The notes below the pieces were generated by a model. That model was not told the DNA's origin. It saw nothing but the letters and a program-made list of their open reading frames with translations, and made no database searches. Source: Polychytrium aggregatum (taxonomy: Eukaryota > Chytridiomycota > Chytridiomycetes > Polychytriales). Taken from it: a DNA stretch of 64,000 bases. The stretch is from contig NW_026516218.1 in NCBI RefSeq assembly GCF_025602895.1, positions 496,001 through 560,000 of the forward strand, in the 5' to 3' direction. The position numbers were made by a program, and so were the translations under genes. Shown piece after piece: positions 1 through 10,266 of the stretch. Position 1 is the first letter of the stretch; every line of letters begins with the position of its first letter.

Positions 1-44
1 AATTCCATTTCTTTTGCTGCAAGAAAGAGGAGGCGACATTCATC

Positions 45-1115
45 ATGGTCCACAACTACTCCAAGACCGCCAAGGTCCCCAAGCGTCCCTACGAGGCCGC
101 TCGTCTCGACCAGGAGATCAAGCTCGCCGGTGAATACGGTCTCAAGAGCAAGCGTGAGATCTACCGCATTGGTCTCTCGCTCTCCAACATCCGCCGTGCC
201 GCTCGTGAGCTTCTCACCCTCGACTCCAAGGACCCCAAGCGTCTCTTTGAGGGCAACGCTCTGATCCGCCGTCTCATCCGCATCGGTGTCCTCGACGAGA
301 CCAAGGCCCGTCTTGATTACGTGCTTGCCCTCAAGATCGAGGATTTCTTGGAGCGCCGTCTCCAGACCCAGGTCTTCAAGCTCGGTCTTGCCAAGTCCAT
401 CCACCACGCCCGTGTCCTGATCCGCCAGAGACACATTCGGTACGGCCTGGCTCCCTCTCTCTCCTCGAATCGCCCGGATTGAGCGACAGCAATCTGCAAC
501 AGGATGACGTGGAACCCCGCCCCCCCCCTAGAGTGCGGTTGTGCCCTTTCGGTGATGCGCCGGGTACAGCAGGATAGCGGACGACAACCCGGAGCAAACT
601 TTGAAGTTGGGGCTTCAATCCCTCCCCCTGTCGGTGTGGCATGCTGGTCAAGCGCCGGATGTGGCTTTCGACTTGATACTGATGTCGATTCCTCAACCTT
701 TACCCCTCCCCTTGTGCTGTGCAGTGTTGGCAAGCAGATCGTCAACGTTCCCTCGTTCGTTGTTCGTCTCGACAGGTTGGTTTCGCTGTCGTGCTGGATG
801 TGCAGGGTTAACATCGTGCGACGCAATGACCGGATCACTGCTCTCGCAACTGGCTGACTTGGTTTTTTTTTTTTGCTCGCGCTGCAGCCAAAAGCACATT
901 GACTTTGCCCTCACCTCGCCCTATGGTGGTGGCCGTGCTGGCCGTGTCAAGAGAAAGCGCTCTAAGGCTGCTGCTGGCGTAAGTAGTTGAACCCTTGACT
1001 TGATGAGGCCCTGGCAGTTGCATGATCGATCGGACGTGGCCAAACGCAGACACTGATCCCCTGACTCCCTCCACATTCACAGGGTGACGAGGAAGTCGTT
1101 GAGAATGATGATTAA
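45..1115 (+). CDS. RPS9: 40S ribosomal protein S9 (uS4)
   Basis: Cytosolic small-subunit ribosomal protein uS4, which binds 18S rRNA and contributes to decoding fidelity and early 40S assembly. Four exons, 45-439, 725-775, 888-978 and 1083-1115, join in frame to a 189-residue protein, the usual length. The start matches the conserved eukaryotic N-terminus (MVHNYSKT). The S4 RNA-binding segment spans the first intron: exon 1 ends in RQRHIR and exon 2 continues [16 protein letters not shown]. Exon 3 carries [16 protein letters not shown] and a basic tail, and exon 4 is the acidic tail ending ENDD. The ATG follows a short purine-rich leader that begins at or before the window edge, so the promoter lies outside. 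The intron bodies contain spurious open frames only. Identification is secure; splice sites are GT-AG and phase-consistent. Confidence 0.96.
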
Positions 1116-1438
1116 ACATATCGTGTAACTCGGGAAATACATTCATGCTGACGGCTTTCCCGTATCTGTGTACATTTCAATATCACACCTGTGCATCATC
1201 GACGACAGTCGCTTCGTGTCCGTGCACCTCCTGCGTGATTCTGGAGCATCGCTCGCGGGGCGGGTGCTCAGCTGCCAGACCCCATGGCTTTGGCTGGTGC
1301 TGGCGCTGGTGCTGTGTGGGCGGCGGATCGGATTCAGACGCGGTGTCCAGAGGGAGCGAATGGCCAAATGCTGGATTTGCCGGGCGCCTGCTGTCGTCGC
1401 TCCTTGCCTCTCCATCTCGCTTCGGTCGGATTTCTGCA

Positions 1439-2355
1439 ATGGGCGGAAGCGCTGCATACAACATCAACGCTCAACTCGAGCACTGTGAGTCCCCGCACCG
1501 CCCGATGTAGCCGGTGTGCCTCGCATGTCTGCAGTGCGCTTGTGGTGTGCTTGGTATGTCTGGAATGCCTGGCATATCTGGTATGCCTGATCGCTGACCA
1601 TTCGACTCCGTCCCGCTGCAGTGCAATCCAAGCAGGTCGGAACGGGCCATGCCGACACCACCCGATAGTGAGTGATCCGCCCAGCCCACAGCAAGCCGAC
1701 CGTCGCATTCGCCCCAGTATCGGATCTGTTCTTGGCTTCTTCTGACTTGTCGTCTATCCTTCGACATCGATATCGATCTCAACACTGCTGCTGGACAACC
1801 CATCGGTCTCTGCGGCGATACCACCCAATCGACATGCCATATCAACCGCCTCATCTTCCAGCGAATGGCTCACCAACCAACACCGCGATTCCTACGCCGC
1901 ATACATCGGCCACAACTCGCTGATCGCCTACATCTCCGTCGCCGAAAACGAGAGCATCGGACGGGCACGATTCAACATGCTGGAGGTGAGCGGGTGGATC
2001 TAATCGGGCACGTCGTGGCGATCCTGCTGCTGCCCGAGTTGTCATGCCCTGGATCGTTTGTCTCCGAGACTTGGCGATCGTCCGTCCCTTCCTGCAAAAC
2101 GCACATTGAGCACGTATCTGATCTCGTCTGATTTCTCCGCATCCAACTTGCCTTGCCAGAAAATGCTGAGACCCTGGTGAGAACCTGCCGAAATTCTTGG
2201 CATCCGTCATTTCCTCTCGTCTTTGCTATATCAATTGACTTGTCGATGCGCTCGGATCTCCTGTGCCGTCGGCTCTCGGGCATTAACTCTGGTATCGTCT
2301 CCCTTCCCCTGTCGTCAGCGGACCACCACCTGCCCGAGATGACGACGACGAATAG
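1439..2355 (+). CDS. SF3B5: Splicing factor 3B subunit 5 (SF3b10/Ysf3)
   Basis: Small subunit of the SF3b complex of U2 snRNP, which helps recognise the branch site in the nucleus. Five very short exons, 1439-1484, 1622-1667, 1862-1985, 2160-2176 and 2319-2355, give 89 residues against about 86 in animals. Recognisable blocks in order are YNINAQLEH, GTGHADTTR, EWLTNQHRDSY, AENES, RARFNMLEKML and RPCGPPP, ending in an acidic DDDDE tail. The 17-nt fourth exon is supported because its removal would lose the conserved KML-P motif and the frame. No single open frame covers the gene, so it is easily missed by ORF callers. All junctions are GT-AG. The only other reading, in which exon 4 runs on to a stop at 2178, loses the CGPP tail and is less likely. 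Confidence 0.9.
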
Positions 2356-3113
2356 CTCATACCTGTTATATGACCCAGGAGCAGTTGGATGTGGCGGCGA
2401 GCCACATCGAGCCGGAGGGCACTCGACTGTGTTTTGTCTGTTCCAGCCCGATCCAGCGTGGTGACGACCAACCCGCCTCACCGTCCCGGATCACTCCTCA
2501 CCCACATCGTGACTCCATCCAGATTTGCTCATCATTCGGCCATCTTTCCAAGGTGTACGCAATACAATCCGCTTGGTGCTGTCCGACCGATCGTCTCGAG
2601 AGTGCTGGCAAGGTGCCGGACTCAGTCATGCAGTGCACACAAAATGAAGCGGGACACCCTGGTTGGAGTCAGAGTCGTCGCTTTCAGGATCCTGAATGCA
2701 TCCTATCCATCGTCCGTCCTGGCGCCGAGGAACCACACTATGTTCGGAGCTGTCCAGCCGGTCGGATCAATGCACCACGCTCCCGCATCGCGACGTCAAT
2801 GCAGCCAGAAACATGATCTCAGAATGCGAGTCGATCGCCGCCACAGGAGATGGACGAGTGTATTTGAGACTGCTCCCAAAGCCAAGAACAGCTCGAGACT
2901 GGACGCAATCGCATGGCCTGCCCACCAGGACCTACGGACCACTCTGAGGGACACTCAGAGAGCACACTGCCCCGCTTCGTTCTGAACAAACTGTATCTAT
3001 GGCCAGATGTCAACGCCTCTACTTTTATCCACCTGATTTGATACTTCGTTGGATACTCCTTGCTCGAGACGTATCTTCCCACCGACCAGATCCAGGCGTC
3101 TGGCTCTTCACTC
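2356..3113. other. Intergenic stretch with decayed transposon sequence
   Basis: About 760 bases between the SF3B5 stop and the DNAAF3 stop. Apart from the Fanzor-like remnant at 2696-2950, open frames here show no recognisable domain and no conserved splice pattern. I see no tRNA or array. Confidence 0.4.
2696..2950 (+). mobile_element. Fanzor (eukaryotic TnpB-like) C-terminal remnant
   Basis: A short plus-strand frame contains HRDVNAARNM followed by ESIAATGDGR and VYLR, ending at a stop just after 2947. The [HD]RDVNAARN block is the last RuvC motif of Fanzor/TnpB RNA-guided nucleases, and a short tail of this kind is usual in fungal copies. Upstream I see Cys-containing fragments in neighbouring frames (2389-2760) but no continuous zinc finger or earlier RuvC motifs, so only the C-terminal end is identifiable. 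It looks like a decayed copy between SF3B5 and the 3' end of DNAAF3. Fanzors are carried by DNA transposons and large viruses in chytrids and other eukaryotes. No terminal repeats were recognised. The motif is short, so chance resemblance is not excluded. Confidence 0.5.
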
Positions 3114-5967
3114 TCAAGAAGTACTAGTGCTGCTGAGTTCGAGTACTTCTTGATCAGCAAGACTGTTCGTCGAGAGCTGCTCGAGACCAGCAGTTGCCTC
3201 CACGACTCCAGCTTGGACAGAGACGACATTTTCAGGCGGCGATTGAGCTCCAGCCGCACGACGCTTGAAGACAAAGTGATGAGAGATGCCTCCCGACACC
3301 TGAGTCTGTTCCAGCCCCGCCTCCGTGGCCATTCCTGCGACTCTCCTTTCATATTCCTCTTTTTGATCGCTGTTCAAGTCGAGAACGAATCTGCGCCAAC
3401 CAAGCCGGCCACCGGATCGAGAAAGTGCGATGTTGAAGTAGGGTCATCGTGTCCAGAGCCAGTCATTAGCGCACGCCCGAGAGCACCCGGCCATGCCACC
3501 AGCTGCGGTACTTGCAGACCAGACATGTACTCACTGCGCATTTTCGACAATCAGGAGGCCGTCTGTGTCCATAAGCTCTGCCAGATGTGGCAGGCGATGA
3601 GCCATCAACGCGCCTAAAAATATGCTCCTGAACTTGCGCACAAACTTTTGCTTCTTCTTGAGGAGGTATCCAAAGTCACAGGGCAGAAAATGGATCTGGA
3701 CGTGGTCCTGGGCCCTGTACATCTTGGCGTCTGTCGCCAGGTCGGGCGTTCAGCCGTTTGAGAGACACTGAGATGAGTCGGGGGCGCTTTTGGTGCCTTT
3801 GCATCGGCTCATGGAAGCACCTTGCCGCATGCCATCTCCGGCAGAGACAACCAGCGGCGTGCGCCGTCTCCGAGGGCTGCGTACCCGGATCACTCAGCAG
3901 CATGGGCTGTCCCTCCTTGTATTCTGCATTCGTTTCGAGCTCGTACATCATGCCCTTGATGTTGAACTCGGTCACATCGGTCGCCGTCTGTCCGGATCGA
4001 GCAGGTTCGCTGTGAGCCTGGGAATCGATGGTGGCTGGTTTTGGGCTGGGACACCGCTCGATTTCTCACAACTGGGCCCGATGGACGTCCTACCTTGGTA
4101 AAGACGCCGTTCTTTGTCTTGATCAGGTCTTTGTTTTCGCTGTCGAGTCCAAATGCCACATAGGGACCCATCACAATGTCGCTAAAGTAGCCCCATTTGC
4201 TGACCGTCAATCCATCCTAGTCCAGAGCATGCGCGTGAATCTCACTGCCTGCATTTGCAGTTGTCGGTGCGGGTGACTGAAGGCAGATGGCTCGTACGAC
4301 GATCCGCTGTGAGAGTAGCATCTACCTCTTTCATCCCATCGACGGTCGCCATCGTGCGGTTCGAGTGCTCATGGGAACTCTCGCGGATCTCAAAGCCAAT
4401 TCCGTGCGATCGCCACTTTAGGTACTCGTGCTTGCTCAGAACCGATTTCTGGAGGTGTCGTGGAAGTGTATCGGCATGGGTGCGTGCGCGACAGGAAATG
4501 AGCGGCTGTATCGGACTCTGTCTGTGTGCTCAGTGTCCACTTCGAGCGGATTGAGCACATCCTTCGCCCAAACCCATCCCTCGCTGCTACTCTCACGGCC
4601 TCGAGCATTGGATCGAACTTACCCCGCTCTCTGGAATCTTCATGTGATAGTCCCAATCGAATGCATTCTCGCGGTGGTCGAACCGGATGCCAAGATGCCT
4701 GCGTACCCGATATTCCCTATGATAGTGACAGGCTTCAGCTGGGTGTCCTGCGCACAGCTGCAGCGGTTGCGGCTCGCTTTGCTGCGGTTTGATTCCGTTC
4801 GCTGGCGCCCGTGATCAAGCAATCCGTACCAAAGCTTGCTCGCCTCGTATTTTCGCTTGGGATCCTGCCAAAACTTGAACACAAACTCAAGATCATCGCG
4901 CTCCCTAAATCTCAGGTGGTTGAAGGTGAATATCGAGGCGAGAAACCCGGTGCCGTCCGTGACCGCTCTGAGGAGAAATATCGGCGCAATCATTTGCTGT
5001 TAGTGTCCGGTGCATCCCTGTGGCGCAAAAGTGACTCCGAGCGCCCTTTGAGAGTAAATCGCCACGTCGACCGATCCATTCAGTAATCGATCCAAAGTCC
5101 AGGGCAAGACCATGATGCCAGCACCATATCCGCGGCGAGCAACAGTACCTGATCATTTCGGGTGTTTTGAGCTTGACCCAGTCCGCTGATTTTTCGCGCA
5201 TCATAGTGTTGCCATAGATATCCATGAAGAGCTCGCACCGCTCTGCCAAAGAGAACAGCAGGCGGTGTTATCTCTCCGACTCCCTCGTGAATGGCAAAGC
5301 ACAGGTGCTCCACATCAATGCAAGCACCGCGCCATCGACAGTTCGGATCCATACCCTGGAGCCCAAGGTCGTTGGAATGGTCGAGAAAGAGCAGCAGCAA
5401 CGCCATGTGTCGGGCCAGCTGACAAACGTGTGGCTCCATGACGAAGAACTGGACAAAATGGAAGGGTCAGACGGGTGTATCGCGAGCGCCAGCTCACATC
5501 TCCCAACGCTGTGCAGATTCGTTACATTGAGCTTTGTGGGCTCGTGGCGATGCGCCCGGCTAATGGTCTTCATCAAGTGCCTCGAATCGATGCTTCCAAT
5601 CAGAAGAATGTCGTGACTGCCATCTCGATGCAGTTCATCGTCTACATTGTTTGGAGAAGTGTGTGGGAGTGAGGCAGCGGACTTGGCTCTGTGCTCCTGG
5701 GAACAAGCGGCAGACCAGACGCGTGGTTCCCTGTATTTCTCGGGCCGTGACTGGGAACAGACCTCGCCCGGATCGCCCATCGTTTATACTCTGGTAGACA
5801 TGTTCTTCGTTGATGGAATCTGGGGATAGCGCGAGGTGAGCAGCGATCATCGACGGTGTTTGCTCGGACGCATCGGATGGCGAGTGCCTGCGCGTGTGCC
5901 TACCTCGATCTTGCAGATCAATGGATTTGGAGAAGCCCCAGATGCCCACGGATCCGATTCCTTCCAT
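3114..5967 (-). CDS. DNAAF3: Dynein axonemal assembly factor 3 (PF22-like)
   Basis: Cytoplasmic factor needed to pre-assemble axonemal dynein arms before transport into flagella. The minus-strand gene starts at 5967, where WGFSKSIDLQ matches the family N-terminus (WWGLSPALDLQ in human). It runs through about ten exons to a stop at 3114. Blocks in order: HDILLIGSIDSRHL; an EPHVCQLARHM helix; LFMDIYGNTMMR; FRERDDLEFVFKFW; WRSHGIGFEIRESS with NRTMATVDG; WGYFSDIVMGPYVAFG near 4170; FNIKGMMYEL near 3960; VQIHFLPCDF near 3690; then a variable C-terminus. These follow the N-terminal (DUF4470-type) and C-terminal (DUF4471-type) halves of DNAAF3. Overall similarity is strong and colinear, but small exon edges are approximate. 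The gene exists only in organisms with motile cilia, so it is the best lineage marker here. Confidence 0.88.
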
Positions 5968-6294
5968 GGCTCTATCGCCGTCCTTGCGGTGCGAAACAGG
6001 AGCCAAGCAGTGACCGTGCCGCTGCCGGGGTGCGTCCTCCACGATATCGGCGGGCGTTCCCACGCTTGTCCTCTGTCTGCCCTCGCCCGCTCTCGCCCGC
6101 CCTCGCCTGCTCTCGCTCATGGCGGCTCCCCATCCGTCCCGGCCCGCAGGCTCACGTGCGCTCTATTAATTTCATTTCGCGCGGCCTGCTCGCCAGGGCG
6201 GTCCGTTTTTTTGCCTTGACGCAGGCCGGCGCTGCCCCGCCTCTGCCTTTGCCCGGTCCAGCCAGCATCCAGCGCCCACCACATATCCAGAGCC

Positions 6295-7343
6295 ATGTCC
6301 CGAGTCTTCCGTGCCGCCGCGGCCTTCAAGCCCGTTTTCTTCCGCCCTGCCGCTGCGTCGGTCCGTGGCCCCGTCAGCCTCGCGCAACAATTCAAGTTCA
6401 CCCCCAGTGTCTTGACCAGACTGTACTCGGCCGGCCCTGCTCCGCTCTCTGTTCAGCAAATCGAGGACCGAGTGATCCTCCTCCTGAAGGACTTTGACAA
6501 GGTCGATGGCTCGAAGGTTGGTTGATCGGGCGGGATGCAGGGTGGGTGAGATGTGCGTCTCGGGCGAGATCTGTCAGTGGTTTGCAGCCCCGGGCTTGGG
6601 GTTGGGGGCTGGCCTGATCGCCGCGCTGTCAAGCGATCGGGGCGCTCCAGCTTCGGACGGGCAGCCGACGGACCCGAACAGCGTGGATACTCGGCGCGGC
6701 TCGGCATCAGTCTCGATGTGATCTGGGGAATGCTGTGCCGCCTAGCTCGAATGTTGTGTTTCGGCATATGGGGCCAAGCTGCTCCAGATGGCGACTGTCG
6801 CGATCAGCGTTCGGCCGCGGCGGATGATTGGATATCTCGCTCAGCATTGCCTGTGTGCACGGGTCATGTCTGTTGCGATCTCTGACCGCTGTATGTTATC
6901 CTTTTCCTTTCTGAAACCTGGACAACTGCACATCTTGGCTTGGATTTCTGCCTCAGCTCAACCTGGACGCTCACTTTGTGAACGACCTCGGACTCGATTC
7001 GCTCGACCAGGTCGAGATCACCATGGCCCTCGAGGACGAGTTCAACATTGAGATCCCGGATCGCGATGCCGAGGAGATTTACACTGTTCGCCAGGCCGTG
7101 GAGAAGGTAAGCGCGTGGTGTGCCAAGCAAGCGACCGCCGCTCTCGATGACATGTGCGAGCACCGAGCACTGCGGATTGGATTGGACCAGGGTGGATCCA
7201 CCGCGGGGCCGGGCTGCTTGTCCTCCTGTGACTCTGTTGACGCGCCGAGATCTCTGCTGCTGCCGATCGCATACTGATGCGTGCGCTGCTGTGTTTCTCT
7301 CGCCACCGGCCTGTAGATCTACGCCAACAAGAATGCCATGTAG
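6295..7343 (+). CDS. ACP1: Mitochondrial acyl carrier protein (complex I NDUFAB1-type)
   Basis: Carries growing acyl chains on a 4'-phosphopantetheine arm for mitochondrial fatty acid and lipoate synthesis, and serves as an accessory subunit of complex I and a partner of LYR proteins. Exons 6295-6516, 6957-7106 and 7317-7343 give 132 residues. Residues 1-45 are Arg/Ala-rich without acidic residues, typical of a matrix presequence, followed by YSAGPAPLS. The ACP fold follows, with the attachment serine inside [11 protein letters not shown] near residue 89 and the helix III region [10 protein letters not shown]. The last exon encodes only IYANKNAM. Junctions are GT-AG and in frame. The next gene downstream is a diverged copy. 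DNAAF3 is transcribed away on the other strand, with a compact pyrimidine-rich shared 5' region of about 330 bases. Confidence 0.95.
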
Positions 7344-8098
7344 AGTGTTCCGACTGAAATGCGACTGAGCTGCATATTTATCATTTTGCCTGTACACTTC
7401 CAAGAAAAACACGGGACCCCCGAATTTCCGAGCACTCGAGTCGGATGAGAGCCAGTCGTCTGATTGAGAATGAGAGTCATGGGCTGGGGCCTTTTTTTCA
7501 TGGAGCTGATGCTGATACTGATGGCGTCGGCGATAGATGTGCGGCAGCGTCGACGTTGAGAATGTGTCCGGGTATCACGTTGGATGCGATGCGATGCGAT
7601 GTGCGTGATGCGATGCGAGCGATGCAGCTGCGTCCACATCACATCGATGTGCGTGAGCCGCGCGGCCTCTCCTCCTGGATCCGATGCCATCGCACGATGC
7701 ATCAGGGCCGGCGGTGCGAGTGGGTGTTGTTCATGCGCTGCCTGGCACCAAAGCGGTCAATCCCCAGCCAGGAGGGATGTCGTCTGCGCCACGCGCATAT
7801 TAAGGACTCATTTTGCGTTTTCGAGCGCGCCGCCCCAAGTCGACATATCCTGCTGGCAGCTCGACAGGCAAGAGCATCTTCCTGTGGAGACTCAATCCAG
7901 CAACAAGCGATACCGCCGGTAGGATCTATCGCCACGGCGACCGTGCTCGTCTGCATACATTCGCTGCCGCATTGCCGGCTGCGTCGATCGCTGCATTCAC
8001 AACTCCCGCATCACTCGAGCCTGCGTCGAGACCCTTCCTCGGACCCAATCCTGGTCTTGGGCCGATCCTCACGCCGTGTGCCTCTGCTGCCATCAGCC
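7344..8098. other. Spacer between the two ACP-type genes
   Basis: About 755 bases. It holds the 3' flank of the ACP gene, a GATGC-rich run near 7575-7630 (repeated gcgatgcgat) and the 5' flank of the paralogue. Open frames through it look like accidental GC-rich frames. I see no RNA gene. Confidence 0.4.
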
Positions 8099-9222
8099 AT
8101 GCTGTTCAAACAATCGGTCCTCTCGGCATGCGCTCGCGCCCGAACCCAGGCGCTTCGCCAGCCCATGCCCGCCATGGTCCCTGTTCGTCTTTCCCACCGC
8201 AAGTCCCCGCCTCCCCCGAAACACTGGACCAAGCGCGGCATCGATGAGTCCATCCTGAACTCTCTGTGCGATGCCGCCAAGGTTGCCGAGGAGCAGGTGG
8301 GTCTCGTGGGGTGTGTCCGATGGGCCACATCGATATCAAGCGTACTCTGCAGCAGGGAGCTCGCCGGTGCTCTATACTGGATACACACGGATCGACCACG
8401 AGCAAACCGCGGACGGGGAGGACACCGGATGCACCATCGACCATGGTTTGGATGCTGGCTCCGTTCTCGATTTATTGGATCGCCGTCGGAACGGATGCGT
8501 ATCAAGGAAGGCTCAGCTCGGAGACCCAGCAGACTGGGCACTGCTGTCTGGACATGCCTGGATTACCAGAGTCCATGGATATCGCTCTTACTGGTAGCCC
8601 AGGAGTGTTTCAAAGCGCTTCAAAATCAATTTCAGCTGCTGGACCCTGGACGATAGAATGTTGGAGCCTGTTCTGTTCCTTTCAGCGGGCCTCTGATTTG
8701 CGAAAGTCTTAGTTGTCGCGGGACGTCCATGGATCGAGCCCTGCCGGATGCATCCATGCTCGTAGTCCATACGCTGACCGCTCGCAACGGGTGGATGTGG
8801 CTTCACAGGTCTATCTGGACTCCAACTATGCTCGGGATCTTCTGCTAGACCAGCGCGACAGGTTCGTTTGCATGCGCTCCTCGCTCCAACCCGCATGGGA
8901 AATGAGAGTAATGGGAGACGAATCGCTCTCTGAATTAGCGCTGACAGTCACTGGTGCACTTGCAGATACGAGTTCTTCCTCCAGACATGCGACGAGTTCC
9001 AGATCCCCATCGAGTTCAACAGGTGAGCCTCGGTCGGGCTTTCGTGTGTGGCTCTGCGCAGTGTGCCGGTAGATGCACACCGGATCTAGCCCTGCCCCCC
9101 AGCTGCTGAAGCAAGACCTTGCCTTGTCCATCAGACGACTGTCCCAGGACCACGCCTCTGGACGCGAGACATCGGACTGGGTTGCTGCCCAGATGGAGCA
9201 GCAGGGCCGACTCACTTTCTAG
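8099..9222 (+). CDS. Acyl carrier protein-like paralogue lacking the attachment serine
   Basis: Exons 8099-8296, 8809-8861, 8966-9022 and 9135-9222 give 131 residues. Residues 1-45 are rich in Arg, Ala and Gln with no acidic residue, a likely mitochondrial presequence. The next segment aligns without gaps to the upstream ACP: GIDESILNSLCDAAKVAEEQ against the first ACP helix, then VYLDSNYARDLLLDQRDRYE against [20 protein letters not shown], then CDEFQIPIEF against [10 protein letters not shown]. The DSL motif that carries phosphopantetheine has become DQR, so the protein should not be pantetheinylated. A phase-0 intron falls at the same aligned residue in both genes. The C-terminus (RRLSQDHASG to GRLTF) differs from normal ACP. 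I infer a tandem duplicate with a structural or regulatory role. Function is unproven; the small exons 2-3 rest on splice signals and the alignment. Confidence 0.7.
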
Positions 9223-10266
9223 AATATATCAGCGCGACGAGGCGCCAAGCCAGCAACTGTGCTCGAGTGCCTGGTGCCGCCTCCCTGCCTCCTGTTGTTT
9301 GGCCGACATCTGGTTTCCGCTCTGGATCAAAATACACCCGGCTCGCCACAACGGTCTCTTGGGATGCAAAGATGCCGGTCGCTTTGCTGGACGAGCGGGG
9401 AGAGCACACACGAGCCGTGATAGCGCCGAGGTGACAAAAGTCGGAAGCCTTGCGGGCCATGCCAACCTGGTCTGGCTGGTGCCACTCGGGGCCGGTGTCG
9501 CCAGAGGCGATCTTGCTGCGATCTTGCTGCGATCTCTGGCACCGGGCCAACGAGATGCATGGATGCGCAAGGAAGGCACGTTTCTGCCGACAAGGATGTG
9601 CCGTGCATTGTCTCCTCCGGCCTGCCGCTGTCTGCCAAGTTTCCAGCAGTCCGGACGAGCAGCGGCCGTCCGGCAAGCGCACGCTGCTGACCCCTGCGGC
9701 CGCTCGGGGGGGGGGTACCGGCTGCCGGAAAGCCGCTTGGCTCCTGGAACGATCATGGCTCCTGGTGAATGGGTGTCGCTACTGCTGTCGCCGTCGCTGT
9801 TGATGGCGGCTCTGATGGCTATTTGACAGGCACTGTTACCTTGTCGTTACGGACATTGGGTGCTGTTGCTCCCGCACATCGCACATCGCCCATCGGCCAG
9901 CACTCGCTCGCTCGCTCGCAGCTCTCCGTCCCATCCCGAGCGACGTCGTCCGCGGCACGCCGTCGTCGGCCCACCAGCGCATCCATCTGTCCTGTCGATG
10001 TCGATGTCGGTGTCTGGCTCGGCTCCCCCTTTGCCCCCGCGGTGGCGGCCGGGCTGGTCCTCTCCCTCGTCGTGTGACCATGCCCTCGGCCGCTCGCTTG
10101 CTTCTGCCGTCCGCTCTTTGGCCCTGCCTCGACGGCCTGTGCTGTTCCTGCTCCTGGCTCCTGCTGCCGCTGCCTCTCCTGCTGCTCCTGCTGCCTCTGC
10201 TGCCTCTGCTTCCGCCTTCTGCGTCTGCGAGTCTCCCCCCGTATTCTTCTCTAACCACCTAGCGCC
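9223..10266. other. Intergenic region with C/T-rich promoter tract
   Basis: No supported gene. The right half, about 9860-10260, is strongly pyrimidine-rich with repeated tcgctcgctcg and ctgctcctgctgcctctgctgcct runs directly before the ATG of the STE50/UBC2-like gene, which fits a fungal core promoter and leader. Frames across the left half show no domain. Confidence 0.4.

Noticed and set aside
979-1082. Possible C/D-box snoRNA in RPS9 intron 3 (ttgatga near the start, ctga near the end).
   Set aside because: The C-box match is imperfect and I find no closing terminal stem, so it may be chance.
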